From: VBCK01 sp035511515
GTDB taxonomy: Bacteria; Pseudomonadota; Gammaproteobacteria; Burkholderiales; Burkholderiaceae_F
Direction: 5' to 3'
Length of the DNA stretch: 16,968 bases
Assembly (NCBI GenBank): GCA_035511515.1
Contig: DATKFG010000050.1
Span: 1-16,968 of the forward strand
Shown: positions 1 through 7,214 of the stretch, one piece after another
Position numbering within the stretch: the first letter of the stretch is position 1
How the letters are laid out: each line of letters starts with the position of its first letter
Translations under genes and position numbers: made by a program
Notes under the pieces: model-generated
Told to the model about the DNA's origin: nothing
The model's database searches: none
What the model saw: only the letters and a program-made list of their open reading frames with translations

Positions 1-1
1 G

Positions 2-3000
2 ATCACCGTGCCCGCCAACTTCACGCCCGACGAGGTCCGCGCTCACCTGCAGGCGCAGGGCTATTCGCGCGTGCTGGGCCAGCAGGCGACCGCTTCGGGG
101 CAGCGAATCGACGTGGTGCAGGACCGGCTCAGGGCGCAGGGCGCCGATCGGCAGCGCCTGCTCGAATCGGTCGAAGCGGCGCTACAGCGGGGCGGCGGGC
201 GTGTCGATGTGCAAGCTTCCCTCCCCGAAGGCTCGGCCGAAAGCGCAGAGCAAGTCTGGCACTTCTCTTCGGACCTGCATTGCGCCGACTGCGACATTCA
301 CTATTCCGATCCGACGCCGAGCGCGTTTTCGTTCAATTCGCCGCTGGGCGCCTGCCAGACCTGCCGTGGCTTCGGTCGCGTGATCGGGATCGACCTGGGG
401 CTGGTGATACCGGATCCCGGCCGCACGCTGCGCGGCGGCGCCGTCAAGCCGTGGCAGACCGAAAGCTTCAAGGAGTGCCAGCGCGACCTGGAAAAATATG
501 CGCCCGGATTCGGCGTCGCGCTGGATGTCCCCTGGAAGTCGCTCAGCCAGCGCGAGCAGCGCTGGGTCATCGACGGCGATCCGGCCTGGCGCGGGAAGTG
601 GCGGACCCAGTGGTACGGCATCCGCCGCTATTTCGAGTGGCTCGAGTCCAAGGCCTACAAGATGCACATCCGCGTGCTGCTGTCGCGCTACCGCAGCTAC
701 ACGCCGTGCACGGCCTGCGGCGGCAGCCGGCTGCAGCCGGACGCGCTGTTGTGGCGGTTCAACGGGCAAACAATCCAGCAACTGGTGCTGCTGCCGCTTG
801 ACCGGCTGCGGGAGTTGTTCGACCAGGCGAGCGGCGGCCCCGCCCCGGATCAAGCGATCGAGCTGTTGCTGAAGGAGATTCGCGCGCGGCTGCGCTTCCT
901 GTGCGAGGTCGGATTGGGGTACCTGACGTTGGACCGCCAAAGCCGCACGTTGTCGGGCGGGGAGGTGCAGCGGATCAATCTGACCACGGCGCTGGGCACT
1001 TCGCTGGTCAACACGCTGTTCGTTCTGGACGAGCCCTCGATCGGGCTGCACCCGCGCGACATGCACCGCGTGATCGGCGTGATGCAGCGCCTGCGCAGCG
1101 CGGGCAACTCGCTGGTAGTGGTCGAACACGAGCCGCAGGTGATGCTGGCCGCCGACCGCGTGCTCGACCTGGGGCCGGGTCCGGGCGAACGCGGCGGCCA
1201 GGTCGTGTTCGACGGCTCGCCGCAGGCCTTGTGCCGCTCCTCGACGCTGACCGGGCAGTACCTGTCGGGGCGGCGCCAGGTCGAGGTGCCGCGGGCTCGT
1301 CCGGTCGCCCCGGGCGCGGCGCGGATCGTGCTGCAGGGCGTGCGACAGCACAACCTGAAACGCATCGATGTGCAGTTTCCGCTGAACCGGCTGGTGGCCG
1401 TCACCGGCGTGTCCGGCTCGGGCAAGTCGACGCTGGTGCAGAACGTGCTGTATCCGGCGCTGCGCAAGGCCAAGGGCAAATCGGCCGAAGCCCCCGGGCT
1501 GCACGAGCGCTGCCTGGGAGCGGAGTGGATCGCGGAGGTGGCACTGGTCGACCAGTCGCCGATCGGCAAGACCACCCGGTCCAACCCGGCCAGTTATGTC
1601 GGCGCGTTCGATGCGATCCGGCGCCTGTTCGCGCGCGCCCCGCTGGCGCTGGAGCGCAGCTATACGGCCGGGACCTTCAGCTTCAACACCGGCACCGGCC
1701 GCTGCCCGACCTGTGGCGGCAACGGCTACGAGCACGTCGAAATGCAGTTCCTGTCCGATGTGTACTTGCGCTGTCCGGATTGCGACGGCCGGCGCTTTCG
1801 CCCGGAGGTGCTCGAGGTGACTCTGACGCGCCAGGGAAAGCCGCTGTCGATCGCCGACACGCTCGAGCTGACCGTGGCGGAGGCGCTGGAGCGGTTCGCG
1901 CAGGACGCGGACGTGGTGCGCGGGCTGGCGCCGCTGGCGGAGGTCGGACTCGAATACCTGCGGCTGGGCCAGCCGGTTCCGACACTGTCGGGCGGCGAGG
2001 CGCAGCGGCTGAAGATCGCCGGCTTTCTGGGCCAGGCGGGCCCGCTGCTGGGCGACGGCGCGCAACTGGCCCGCAAAGGCACGCTGATGCTGTTCGACGA
2101 GCCCACCACCGGGCTGCACTTCGACGACATCTCCAGGTTGATGCGCGCGCTGCGCCGCCTGGTCGACTGCGGCCATTCGCTGATCCTGATCGAGCACAAC
2201 CTGGACGTGATACGGGCCGCCGACTGGATCATCGACCTGGGGCCCGAGGGCGGCGAAGCGGGCGGCACGGTGGTGGCCGAGGGCGATCCACGCACGATCG
2301 CCGCGCATCCGAGCTCTCACACCGGTCGCGCCTTGCGCGAGTACGAGGCAACCCTCGCCTCCGGGTCGTCCGCCCTCACCCCCATCCCCTCTCCCGCAAG
2401 CGGGAGAGGGGAGGAACTGCCGTCCCCCCCCTCTCCCACGCCAGTGGGAGAGGGGCCGGGGGTGAGGGTGCTAATTGCGGAAGACAAGCTCGCCGCGACC
2501 CCCAACGGCATGATCGAGATCCGCAACGCGCGCGAGCACAACCTGAAGGGGATCGACGTGGCGATTCCGCGCGATGCCTTCACGGTAATCACCGGCGTGT
2601 CCGGCAGCGGCAAATCGACGCTGGCTTTCGACATCCTGTTCAACGAGGGCCAGCGCCGCTACCTGGAATCGCTGAACGCCTACGCCCGCTCGATCGTGCA
2701 GCCGGCCGGGCGGCCGGACGTGGATGCAATCTACGGAATCGCCCCGACGGTGGCGATCGAGCAGCGCGTCAGCCGCGGCGGGCGCAAGAGCACGGTGGCC
2801 ACGCAGACCGAAGTGCACCATTTCCTGCGGCTGCTGTTCGTGAAGCTCGGCGTACAGCACTGTCCGGACTGCGGCATCCCGGTGACTCCGATGTCGTTCG
2901 ATGCGATCGTGGCGCAGATCGGGCAGAGCCTGCGTGGGCAGCACATCGGCGTGCTGGCACCGCTCGTGGTCCATCGCAAGGGCTACTACACCGAGCTTGC

Positions 3001-5194
3001 CAAATGGGCGGCCGCGCGCGGCCATACGCATCTGCGCGTGGACGGCCGTTTCGTGCCAACCTCGCCATGGCAGCGCCTGGAACGGTTCCGCGAACATACG
3101 ATCGAGCTGCCGCTGGGCGACCTGCAGGTCGGGCCGCACACCGAGCAGCAGCTGCGGGCTCTGGTGGAGCGCGCGCTGGAGCTGGGCCACGGCGCGGTTC
3201 AGATCCTGTGGCCGCTGCAACAGCTGATGGCGAGCCTCGAGGGCGGCGACAGTACCGCGCTCGAGCATCGCCTGTTCTCGATCCGGCGCACCTGTCCGTC
3301 GTGCGGGCAGGCCTTCCCCGAGCCGGATCCGCGCCTTTTTTCGTACAACTCGAAGCATGGCTGGTGCCCCGACTGCTTCGGTACCGGTCTGCGGCTGGCG
3401 GGCTTCGGCGCCGAGGACAGCGGCGAGGAAATCGGCTGGAACGCATGGTACGAGGGCGAGGAGTCGCCCTGCCCCGGTTGCGCGGGACAGCGCCTGCACC
3501 GCGTCGCGCTGGCCGTGCGTTTCGACGGGCGCAGCATCGCGCAGGTGGGGGCGTTGACGGTCGCCGAGGCGCGCGCCTGGCTGCAAGGGCTGCAGCTTGC
3601 CGGACGCGAACTTGCGATCGCGCGCGACATCGTGACCGAGATCCGAGGACGGCTGGATTTCCTGCTCGAGGTCGGACTGGGCTACCTGGCGCTCGACCGC
3701 GGCGCGCCGACGTTGTCCGGCGGGGAGTCGCAGCGCATCCGACTGGCGGCTCAGCTCGGATCCAACCTGCAGGGCGTGTGCTATGTGCTGGACGAGCCCA
3801 CGATCGGTCTGCACGCGCGCGACAACCGGATCCTGCTGTCGGCGCTGGCCAAGCTGCGCGAGCGCGGCAATTCGCTGGTGGTGGTCGAACATGACGAAGA
3901 AACGATCCGCGCGGCCGATCACCTGATCGACATGGGCCCGGGCGCCGGCACGCAGGGCGGCTGCGTGGTGGCCCAGGGCAGCCTCGACGAAGTGATCGCA
4001 AACCCGCGATCCGTGACAGGGCGCTTCCTGCGCGAGCCCCCGCAGCGCAGCGCGCGCCCGCGCCGCGACCCGCCGGTCGGCGGTCCCCGGCTGACGATTC
4101 GCGCGGCAAGTCTGCACAACCTGCGCCACATCGACGTCGACATTCCGCTGGCCCAGCTCACCGTCGTCACCGGGGTGTCGGGCAGCGGCAAGTCGACCCT
4201 GGCGCGTGACGTGCTGTTAAGTAATCTGCGCCCGGCGCTGGCGCAGCGGCCCTGGCGCGCACCCACCCTCACTTCCGGCCCCTCTCCCGCGAGCGGGAGA
4301 CGGCAGAAAAAGCCGGCCGAGAGGCCGGCGGTGAGGGTTGCCGAGCCCGTGTGGAGCGGATGCGCGAGCATCGACGGCTGGGCGCAACTGGCCCGCGTGC
4401 TCGAGGTCGACCAGACGCCGATCGGAAAGACGCCACGCTCCTGCCCGGCCACCTACGTGGGCTTCTGGGACGCGATCCGCAAGCGCTTCGCCGACACCAG
4501 TGAGGCGCGTATCCGGGGCTATGACCCCGGGCGTTTTTCGTTCAATACCGCGGGCGGCCGATGCCCCGCCTGCGAAGGACAGGGCCTGCGCACGATCGAA
4601 ATGAGTTTCCTGCCCGATGTGAAGGTGGTATGCGACGTGTGCGGCGGGCGGCGCTTCGACCGGGCCACGCTCGAGGTGCGTCTGCGCAATCGTTCCATCG
4701 GCGACGTGCTGGCGATGCAGGTGGACGAGGCGGTCGAATTTTTCTCATCCACGCCGGCCATCGCGCACCCGCTCGGACTGCTGCGCGACGTGGGCCTCGG
4801 CTACCTGACGCTCGGTCAGCCGTCACCGACGCTTTCCGGAGGCGAGGCCCAACGAATCAAGCTGGTCACCGAGCTGGCGCGCGCACGTGCCGTCGACGGC
4901 GGCAGCGGTGCCACGTTGTACGTGCTCGACGAGCCCACGGTCGGACTGTCGATGGCGGATATAGAAAAACTGCTCGCGGTGATCCACCGGCTGGTCGACG
5001 CCGGTCACACCGTCGTCATCATCGAGCACAACCTCGACGTGATCGCGGACGCCGACTGGATCGTCGACCTGGGCCCCGAAGCTGGCACGGCCGGCGGACG
5101 GCTGGTTGCGCAGGACATCCCGGCGCAGATTGCCCGTTGCGATTCACCGACCGGTGGCGCACTGCGGTCCCGGCTCGATCGCAACGGCGGGTGA
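2..5194 (+). CDS. uvrA: Tandem (double-length) UvrA-family excinuclease subunit A, 5' end missing
   Basis: UvrA is the damage-sensing ABC ATPase of nucleotide excision repair; it loads UvrB at lesions. The reading frame is open from base 2, so the true start lies upstream; by comparison with single UvrA proteins about 150 residues are missing. Numbering from the GTG at 8, copy 1 shows LSGGEVQR at ~315, Walker B DE at 341-342, Walker A GVSGSGKST at 467-475, a CxxC pair at 566/569 and 589/592, LSGGEAQR at ~660 and Walker B DE at 697-698. Copy 2 starts at ~835 and is complete: Walker A at 863-871 and 1389-1397, zinc cysteine pairs at 1096/1099, 1120/1123 and 1519/1522, and signatures at ~1236 and ~1609. 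So the gene encodes two UvrA units in one chain, a known long form in some proteobacteria beside an ordinary uvrA. Two repeat elements are translated in frame, one in the linker (~789-821) and one after the last Walker A (~1420-1444). Whether it works in repair or in another role (for example drug tolerance) cannot be told from the sequence. Confidence 0.93.
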   Translation: MTVPANFTPDEVRAHLQAQGYSRVLGQQATASGQRIDVVQDRLRAQGADRQRLLESVEAALQRGGGRVDVQASLPEGSAESAEQVWHFSSDLHCADCDIHYSDPTPSAFSFNSPLGACQTCRGFGRVIGIDLGLVIPDPGRTLRGGAVKPWQTESFKECQRDLEKYAPGFGVALDVPWKSLSQREQRWVIDGDPAWRGKWRTQWYGIRRYFEWLESKAYKMHIRVLLSRYRSYTPCTACGGSRLQPDALLWRFNGQTIQQLVLLPLDRLRELFDQASGGPAPDQAIELLLKEIRARLRFLCEVGLGYLTLDRQSRTLSGGEVQRINLTTALGTSLVNTLFVLDEPSIGLHPRDMHRVIGVMQRLRSAGNSLVVVEHEPQVMLAADRVLDLGPGPGERGGQVVFDGSPQALCRSSTLTGQYLSGRRQVEVPRARPVAPGAARIVLQGVRQHNLKRIDVQFPLNRLVAVTGVSGSGKSTLVQNVLYPALRKAKGKSAEAPGLHERCLGAEWIAEVALVDQSPIGKTTRSNPASYVGAFDAIRRLFARAPLALERSYTAGTFSFNTGTGRCPTCGGNGYEHVEMQFLSDVYLRCPDCDGRRFRPEVLEVTLTRQGKPLSIADTLELTVAEALERFAQDADVVRGLAPLAEVGLEYLRLGQPVPTLSGGEAQRLKIAGFLGQAGPLLGDGAQLARKGTLMLFDEPTTGLHFDDISRLMRALRRLVDCGHSLILIEHNLDVIRAADWIIDLGPEGGEAGGTVVAEGDPRTIAAHPSSHTGRALREYEATLASGSSALTPIPSPASGRGEELPSPPSPTPVGEGPGVRVLIAEDKLAATPNGMIEIRNAREHNLKGIDVAIPRDAFTVITGVSGSGKSTLAFDILFNEGQRRYLESLNAYARSIVQPAGRPDVDAIYGIAPTVAIEQRVSRGGRKSTVATQTEVHHFLRLLFVKLGVQHCPDCGIPVTPMSFDAIVAQIGQSLRGQHIGVLAPLVVHRKGYYTELAKWAAARGHTHLRVDGRFVPTSPWQRLERFREHTIELPLGDLQVGPHTEQQLRALVERALELGHGAVQILWPLQQLMASLEGGDSTALEHRLFSIRRTCPSCGQAFPEPDPRLFSYNSKHGWCPDCFGTGLRLAGFGAEDSGEEIGWNAWYEGEESPCPGCAGQRLHRVALAVRFDGRSIAQVGALTVAEARAWLQGLQLAGRELAIARDIVTEIRGRLDFLLEVGLGYLALDRGAPTLSGGESQRIRLAAQLGSNLQGVCYVLDEPTIGLHARDNRILLSALAKLRERGNSLVVVEHDEETIRAADHLIDMGPGAGTQGGCVVAQGSLDEVIANPRSVTGRFLREPPQRSARPRRDPPVGGPRLTIRAASLHNLRHIDVDIPLAQLTVVTGVSGSGKSTLARDVLLSNLRPALAQRPWRAPTLTSGPSPASGRRQKKPAERPAVRVAEPVWSGCASIDGWAQLARVLEVDQTPIGKTPRSCPATYVGFWDAIRKRFADTSEARIRGYDPGRFSFNTAGGRCPACEGQGLRTIEMSFLPDVKVVCDVCGGRRFDRATLEVRLRNRSIGDVLAMQVDEAVEFFSSTPAIAHPLGLLRDVGLGYLTLGQPSPTLSGGEAQRIKLVTELARARAVDGGSGATLYVLDEPTVGLSMADIEKLLAVIHRLVDAGHTVVIIEHNLDVIADADWIVDLGPEAGTAGGRLVAQDIPAQIARCDSPTGGALRSRLDRNGG
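2373..2468. repeat. Palindromic repeat element 1, in frame between the two UvrA units
   Basis: The element is bounded by an 11-bp inverted repeat, CCCTCACCCCC at 2373-2383 and its complement at 2458-2468. Inside are two hairpins with 12-bp stems built on CCCCTCTCCC: 2386-2397 with 2400-2411, and 2428-2439 with 2444-2455. The length is 96 bp, a multiple of three. It is translated as a Pro/Ser/Gly-rich stretch (LTPIPSPASGRGEELPSPPS and onward), which has no counterpart in normal UvrA. This class of CCCTCTCCC-type dispersed repeat is common between genes in GC-rich proteobacteria; here it lies in a coding linker. Confidence 0.85.
4265..4338. repeat. Palindromic repeat element 2, in frame in the last UvrA ATPase domain
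   Basis: It is bounded by ACCCTCAC at 4265-4272 and the inverted copy GTGAGGGT at 4331-4338. Inside are a hairpin TCTCCCGC/GCGGGAGA (4283-4290 with 4293-4300) and a second hairpin GCCGGCC-gaga-GGCCGGC (4312-4318 with 4323-4329). From CCCTCAC to GTGAGGG it spans 72 bp, a multiple of three. It falls between the fourth Walker A and the VDQTPIGKT region, where copy 1 has an unrelated loop, so it probably occupies a tolerant surface loop. Confidence 0.75.
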
Positions 5195-5200
5195 ACGTTT

Positions 5201-5240
5201 CGCTTAACGCGTCAGGCTTCCCCGGCCTTAAGCGCGTTTT
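5201..5240 (+). terminator. Possible terminator after the tandem uvrA gene
   Basis: Seven bases after the uvrA stop, CGCTTAA (5201-5207) is matched by TTAAGCG (5228-5234), followed by GC and TTTT at 5237-5240. AACGCG (5205-5210) and CGCGTT give a competing pairing. The loop is long and the T run short, so termination strength is uncertain. Confidence 0.35.
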
Positions 5241-5275
5241 GAGTGGAGGGCATCATCCGTTTGCGTGCCTAAGGG

Positions 5276-5304
5276 AGTGACTGCGTTGTGCCGATATCTA
5301 TATT
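5276..5304 (+). promoter_or_regulatory. Weak candidate promoter for the lipoprotein genes
   Basis: An AT-rich patch around GATATCTATATTTAAC stands out in otherwise GC-rich DNA, 43-60 bases upstream of the first lipoprotein start. TATATT (5299-5304) could be a -10 box; AGTGAC (5276-5281), 17 bases upstream, is a poor -35. The region 5241-5336 holds nothing else I recognise. Confidence 0.25.
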
Positions 5305-5346
5305 TAACATGGCACATCGACTCCGCAGTCTTCCCCGAGGAAAACC

Positions 5347-5898
5347 TTGATCACTTCTCCGATGGGCCGCTTGGCCACCGTTGTGTTGGCCGGCGTGCAG
5401 GTGGCTCTGCTGGGCGCGTGCGCCACGGTCACCGGGGACGCGACCCAGGTCGTGCACATCGAAACGCTTGACGAGCGCGGCCGGCCTATCGAGGGTATGC
5501 GCTGCCACGTGCGCAACGACTCGGCCGAGTATTTCGGCGACTCGCCGATGTTCGGCTTAGAGGTGCACCGCTCGTTCTCCAGCCTGAAGATCGCCTGCCA
5601 CCTCGGTGATCGGATTGCCGAGGGCACGGCCATTTCGCGCAGCGGTCTGCGCGGCGGTGCGACGGGCGTCGTCGATCTGCTGATACCCGGCGGATCGGGC
5701 TTGGTGGCGATCGACCATCTGACCGGGTATCGCTACACCTACCCGAGCTGGGTGGTGTTGCAGATCGGACGGAAACTGGAGTTCGACGCCAGCGACGACG
5801 CCGGTGGCAAGCCGGTTGTCGGGGTGCGTACGGACGTTGCTCAAAAGGCGGTGGCTGTTACGCCGGCGCCCAAGCCAGCCCTCGTTCGTACGGATTAG
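5347..5898 (+). CDS. Small lipoprotein of unknown function (paralogue A)
   Basis: A 183-residue predicted lipoprotein. The start is a TTG at 5347, chosen because GAGGA at 5337-5341 sits five bases upstream; the next ATG (5362) has no suitable ribosome site. A hydrophobic signal segment (about residues 9-24) ends in the lipobox LLGAC, with Cys25 as the lipidation site and Ala at +2, which suggests sorting to the outer membrane. The mature part has a repeated theme shared with the next gene: TLDERGRPIEGMRCHV near the front, and an IDHLTGYRYTYPSWVVLQIG motif near residue 120-140. A short Pro/Ala/Lys tail follows. I do not recognise a named family. Its neighbour looks like a tandem duplicate, so the two probably act in the same envelope process. 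Function unknown. Confidence 0.82.
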   Translation: MITSPMGRLATVVLAGVQVALLGACATVTGDATQVVHIETLDERGRPIEGMRCHVRNDSAEYFGDSPMFGLEVHRSFSSLKIACHLGDRIAEGTAISRSGLRGGATGVVDLLIPGGSGLVAIDHLTGYRYTYPSWVVLQIGRKLEFDASDDAGGKPVVGVRTDVAQKAVAVTPAPKPALVRTD

Positions 5899-5980
5899 CC
5901 ACTCGTCCAGGGCAAGCATCTCCAGTCGCGGACCGCCTCTCCGATGAATAGGAGATGGCCGGTGCGGCCGGGGAAAATCG

Positions 5981-6658
5981 ATGAATCGAAGCTTGCGCTG
6001 CGGCGCGATCATGGCCCTGGCATGCTGGCTCGCGGGCTGCTCGACACTTCAGGGCGACTTTCACCAGAAACTGCAGATCGACGCACTGGACGCGCAAGAT
6101 CGCCCGGTCGAAGGTCTGCCGTGCCGCGTCAGCAGTGGTGACTCGGCCAGCAACATCGTGACGCCGGCGCGCGACGTGCGGGTGCGCCGCTCGATGAAAC
6201 CTCTGGTCGTCGAGTGCCGGCGTGACAACCAGATCGCCACCGCCACGGTCAAGTCGCAGCGCGAAGGGCTGGAACAAGCGCTGCTGCCGTTCGGGGTCGG
6301 ATCGGCCGGCGTGTTCATCGACCATTTGAGCGGGTCGCTGTACGGCTACCCGACCGTTCTGCATCTGCGCCTGGGGCAGCACCTGGTGCTGGAACACGGC
6401 GGCGCGAAGGTAGCCAGCTCCGAGCCGATTGCACCGCCCAAGGACGCCAAAGCGGCTGCGGCGCAGCGGGTCGAGCTGGCCGCGATTCAGCCGGCGCCGA
6501 TCGCCTCACAGAAACCCCTTGCGCCGGTCGCCGCGAAAACCGAGCGTGCTGTGGCCAAACGGGTCAAGACCACCAGCGCCGCACCGGTCACGCCAAAGCC
6601 GCTCGCGCCCGCAACGGCCGCGGTTGCGCCCGTGCGCAACGCGCCGGCGAACTGGTAG
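5981..6658 (+). CDS. Small lipoprotein of unknown function (paralogue B), with Ala/Pro/Lys-rich tail
   Basis: A 225-residue predicted lipoprotein starting at ATG 5981, six bases after GGGGA (5970-5974). The lipobox LAGC places the lipidated residue at Cys20, with Ser at +2. Residues ~30-140 align by eye with the preceding protein: ALDAQDRPVEGLPCRV matches its TLDERGRPIEGMRCHV, and IDHLSGSLYGYPTVLHLRLG matches IDHLTGYRYTYPSWVVLQIG. Cysteines in the front part are also in similar places. From about residue 145 to the end it has a low-complexity Ala/Pro/Lys tail, of the type that spans or crosses the periplasm or cell wall in other envelope proteins. The two genes are 82 bp apart and could be co-transcribed. 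The gene ends four bases before a perfect 57-bp palindrome. No function can be assigned. Confidence 0.8.
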   Translation: MNRSLRCGAIMALACWLAGCSTLQGDFHQKLQIDALDAQDRPVEGLPCRVSSGDSASNIVTPARDVRVRRSMKPLVVECRRDNQIATATVKSQREGLEQALLPFGVGSAGVFIDHLSGSLYGYPTVLHLRLGQHLVLEHGGAKVASSEPIAPPKDAKAAAAQRVELAAIQPAPIASQKPLAPVAAKTERAVAKRVKTTSAAPVTPKPLAPATAAVAPVRNAPANW

Positions 6659-6661
6659 AAA

Positions 6662-6718
6662 GACCCTCACCCCCCTGCTTCGCCGGGCCTAGCCCGGCGA
6701 AGCAGGGGGGTGAGGGTC
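6662..6718. repeat. Perfect 57-bp palindrome (27-bp stem, 3-nt loop), repeat element 3
   Basis: Bases 6662-6688 pair without a mismatch to 6692-6718 around a CTA loop. The outer 11 bases, CCCTCACCCCC at 6664-6674, are identical to the ends of the element at 2373-2468, so it appears to belong to the same repeat family but with a different core (CTGCTTCGCCGGGC). It begins four bases after the lipoprotein stop and 54 bases before msrB. There is no T run, so it is more likely a transcript-stabilising or processing hairpin, or simply a mobile repeat, than a standard terminator. Confidence 0.88.
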
Positions 6719-6759
6719 GCGCGAACCGCGGCACAATGCGAGGGCGCGCTGCGGTGCGC

Positions 6760-6765
6760 AAGGAG
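6760..6765 (+). promoter_or_regulatory. Ribosome binding site fixing the msrB start
   Basis: AAGGAG lies six bases before ATG 6772. The reading frame is open further back (to 6736), but that extension has no ribosome site and does not match MsrB proteins. Confidence 0.75.
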
Positions 6766-6771
6766 ACCTCG

Positions 6772-7164
6772 ATGGAACCAAAGTACGACGACGCCGAATG
6801 GGCGCGGCGCTTGAGTCCGGAGCAATACCGCGTGTTGCGCAAGGAAGGTACCGAGCCGGCCTTCACCAGCGCGCTGAACAACGAGAAGCGGCACGGAACC
6901 TTCTGTTGCGCCGGGTGCGGGCAGCCGCTGTTCGACAGCAACACCAAGTTTGACAGCGGAACGGGCTGGCCGAGTTTTTTTCAGTCGTTGCCGGGTGCGG
7001 TCGAGTTCAAGCGCGACTTCCACCTGATCCTGCCGCGCACCGAATACCATTGCTCGCGCTGCGGCGGCCACCAGGGGCACGTGTTCGATGACGGCCCCAA
7101 GCCGACCGGCAAGCGCTTCTGCAACAACGGGGTGGCGCTGACGTTCGAGCCGGCGAAGGATTGA
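6772..7164 (+). CDS. msrB: Peptide-methionine (R)-S-oxide reductase
   Basis: MsrB reduces the R form of methionine sulfoxide in proteins, using thioredoxin, and so repairs oxidised proteins in the cytoplasm. The 130-residue product is the usual length for a stand-alone MsrB. Zinc is held by two CxxC pairs, Cys46/Cys49 (CAGC) and Cys94/Cys97 (CSRC). The TGWPSF motif that shapes the substrate site is present at about residues 64-69. The catalytic cysteine is Cys117 in RFCNNG; most family members read RYCINS there, so two bordering residues differ but the nucleophile is kept. The start at 6772 is set by AAGGAG six bases upstream. The gene stands alone downstream of the 57-bp palindrome and converges on the DUF2252 gene, with 40 bp between the two stops. 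Confidence 0.94.
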   Translation: MEPKYDDAEWARRLSPEQYRVLRKEGTEPAFTSALNNEKRHGTFCCAGCGQPLFDSNTKFDSGTGWPSFFQSLPGAVEFKRDFHLILPRTEYHCSRCGGHQGHVFDDGPKPTGKRFCNNGVALTFEPAKD

Positions 7165-7195
7165 ACGTCTGAATGCCCGACAGTCCGAACGCTCG

Positions 7196-7214
7196 GCCTG
7201 CCGGTCAGGCAGGC
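7196..7214. other. Hairpin at the convergent msrB / DUF2252 gene ends
   Basis: GCCTGCC (7196-7202) and GGCAGGC (7208-7214) form a 7-bp perfect stem whose 5-nt loop holds the DUF2252 stop codon. Its place between convergent genes suits a shared terminator, but neither strand has a T run after it. Confidence 0.35.

Noticed and set aside
182..2320. 712-codon open frame on the minus strand
   Set aside because: It is antisense to the first UvrA unit; its composition (Arg, Ala, Gln, Pro-rich, no family motif) is the usual shadow of a GC-rich gene.
901..3894. 997-codon open frame on the plus strand
   Set aside because: Shifted frame within the tandem uvrA gene; Arg/Gly/Ala-rich with no motif, while the uvrA frame carries all conserved ATPase motifs.
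2373..4338. Repeats in uvrA as a CRISPR-like array
   Set aside because: Only two dissimilar palindromic elements about 1.9 kb apart inside coding sequence, with no regular repeat-spacer pattern and no cas genes.
5944..6141. 65-codon frame starting just after GAATAGGAG
   Set aside because: It overlaps the second lipoprotein gene in another frame and has no protein character.
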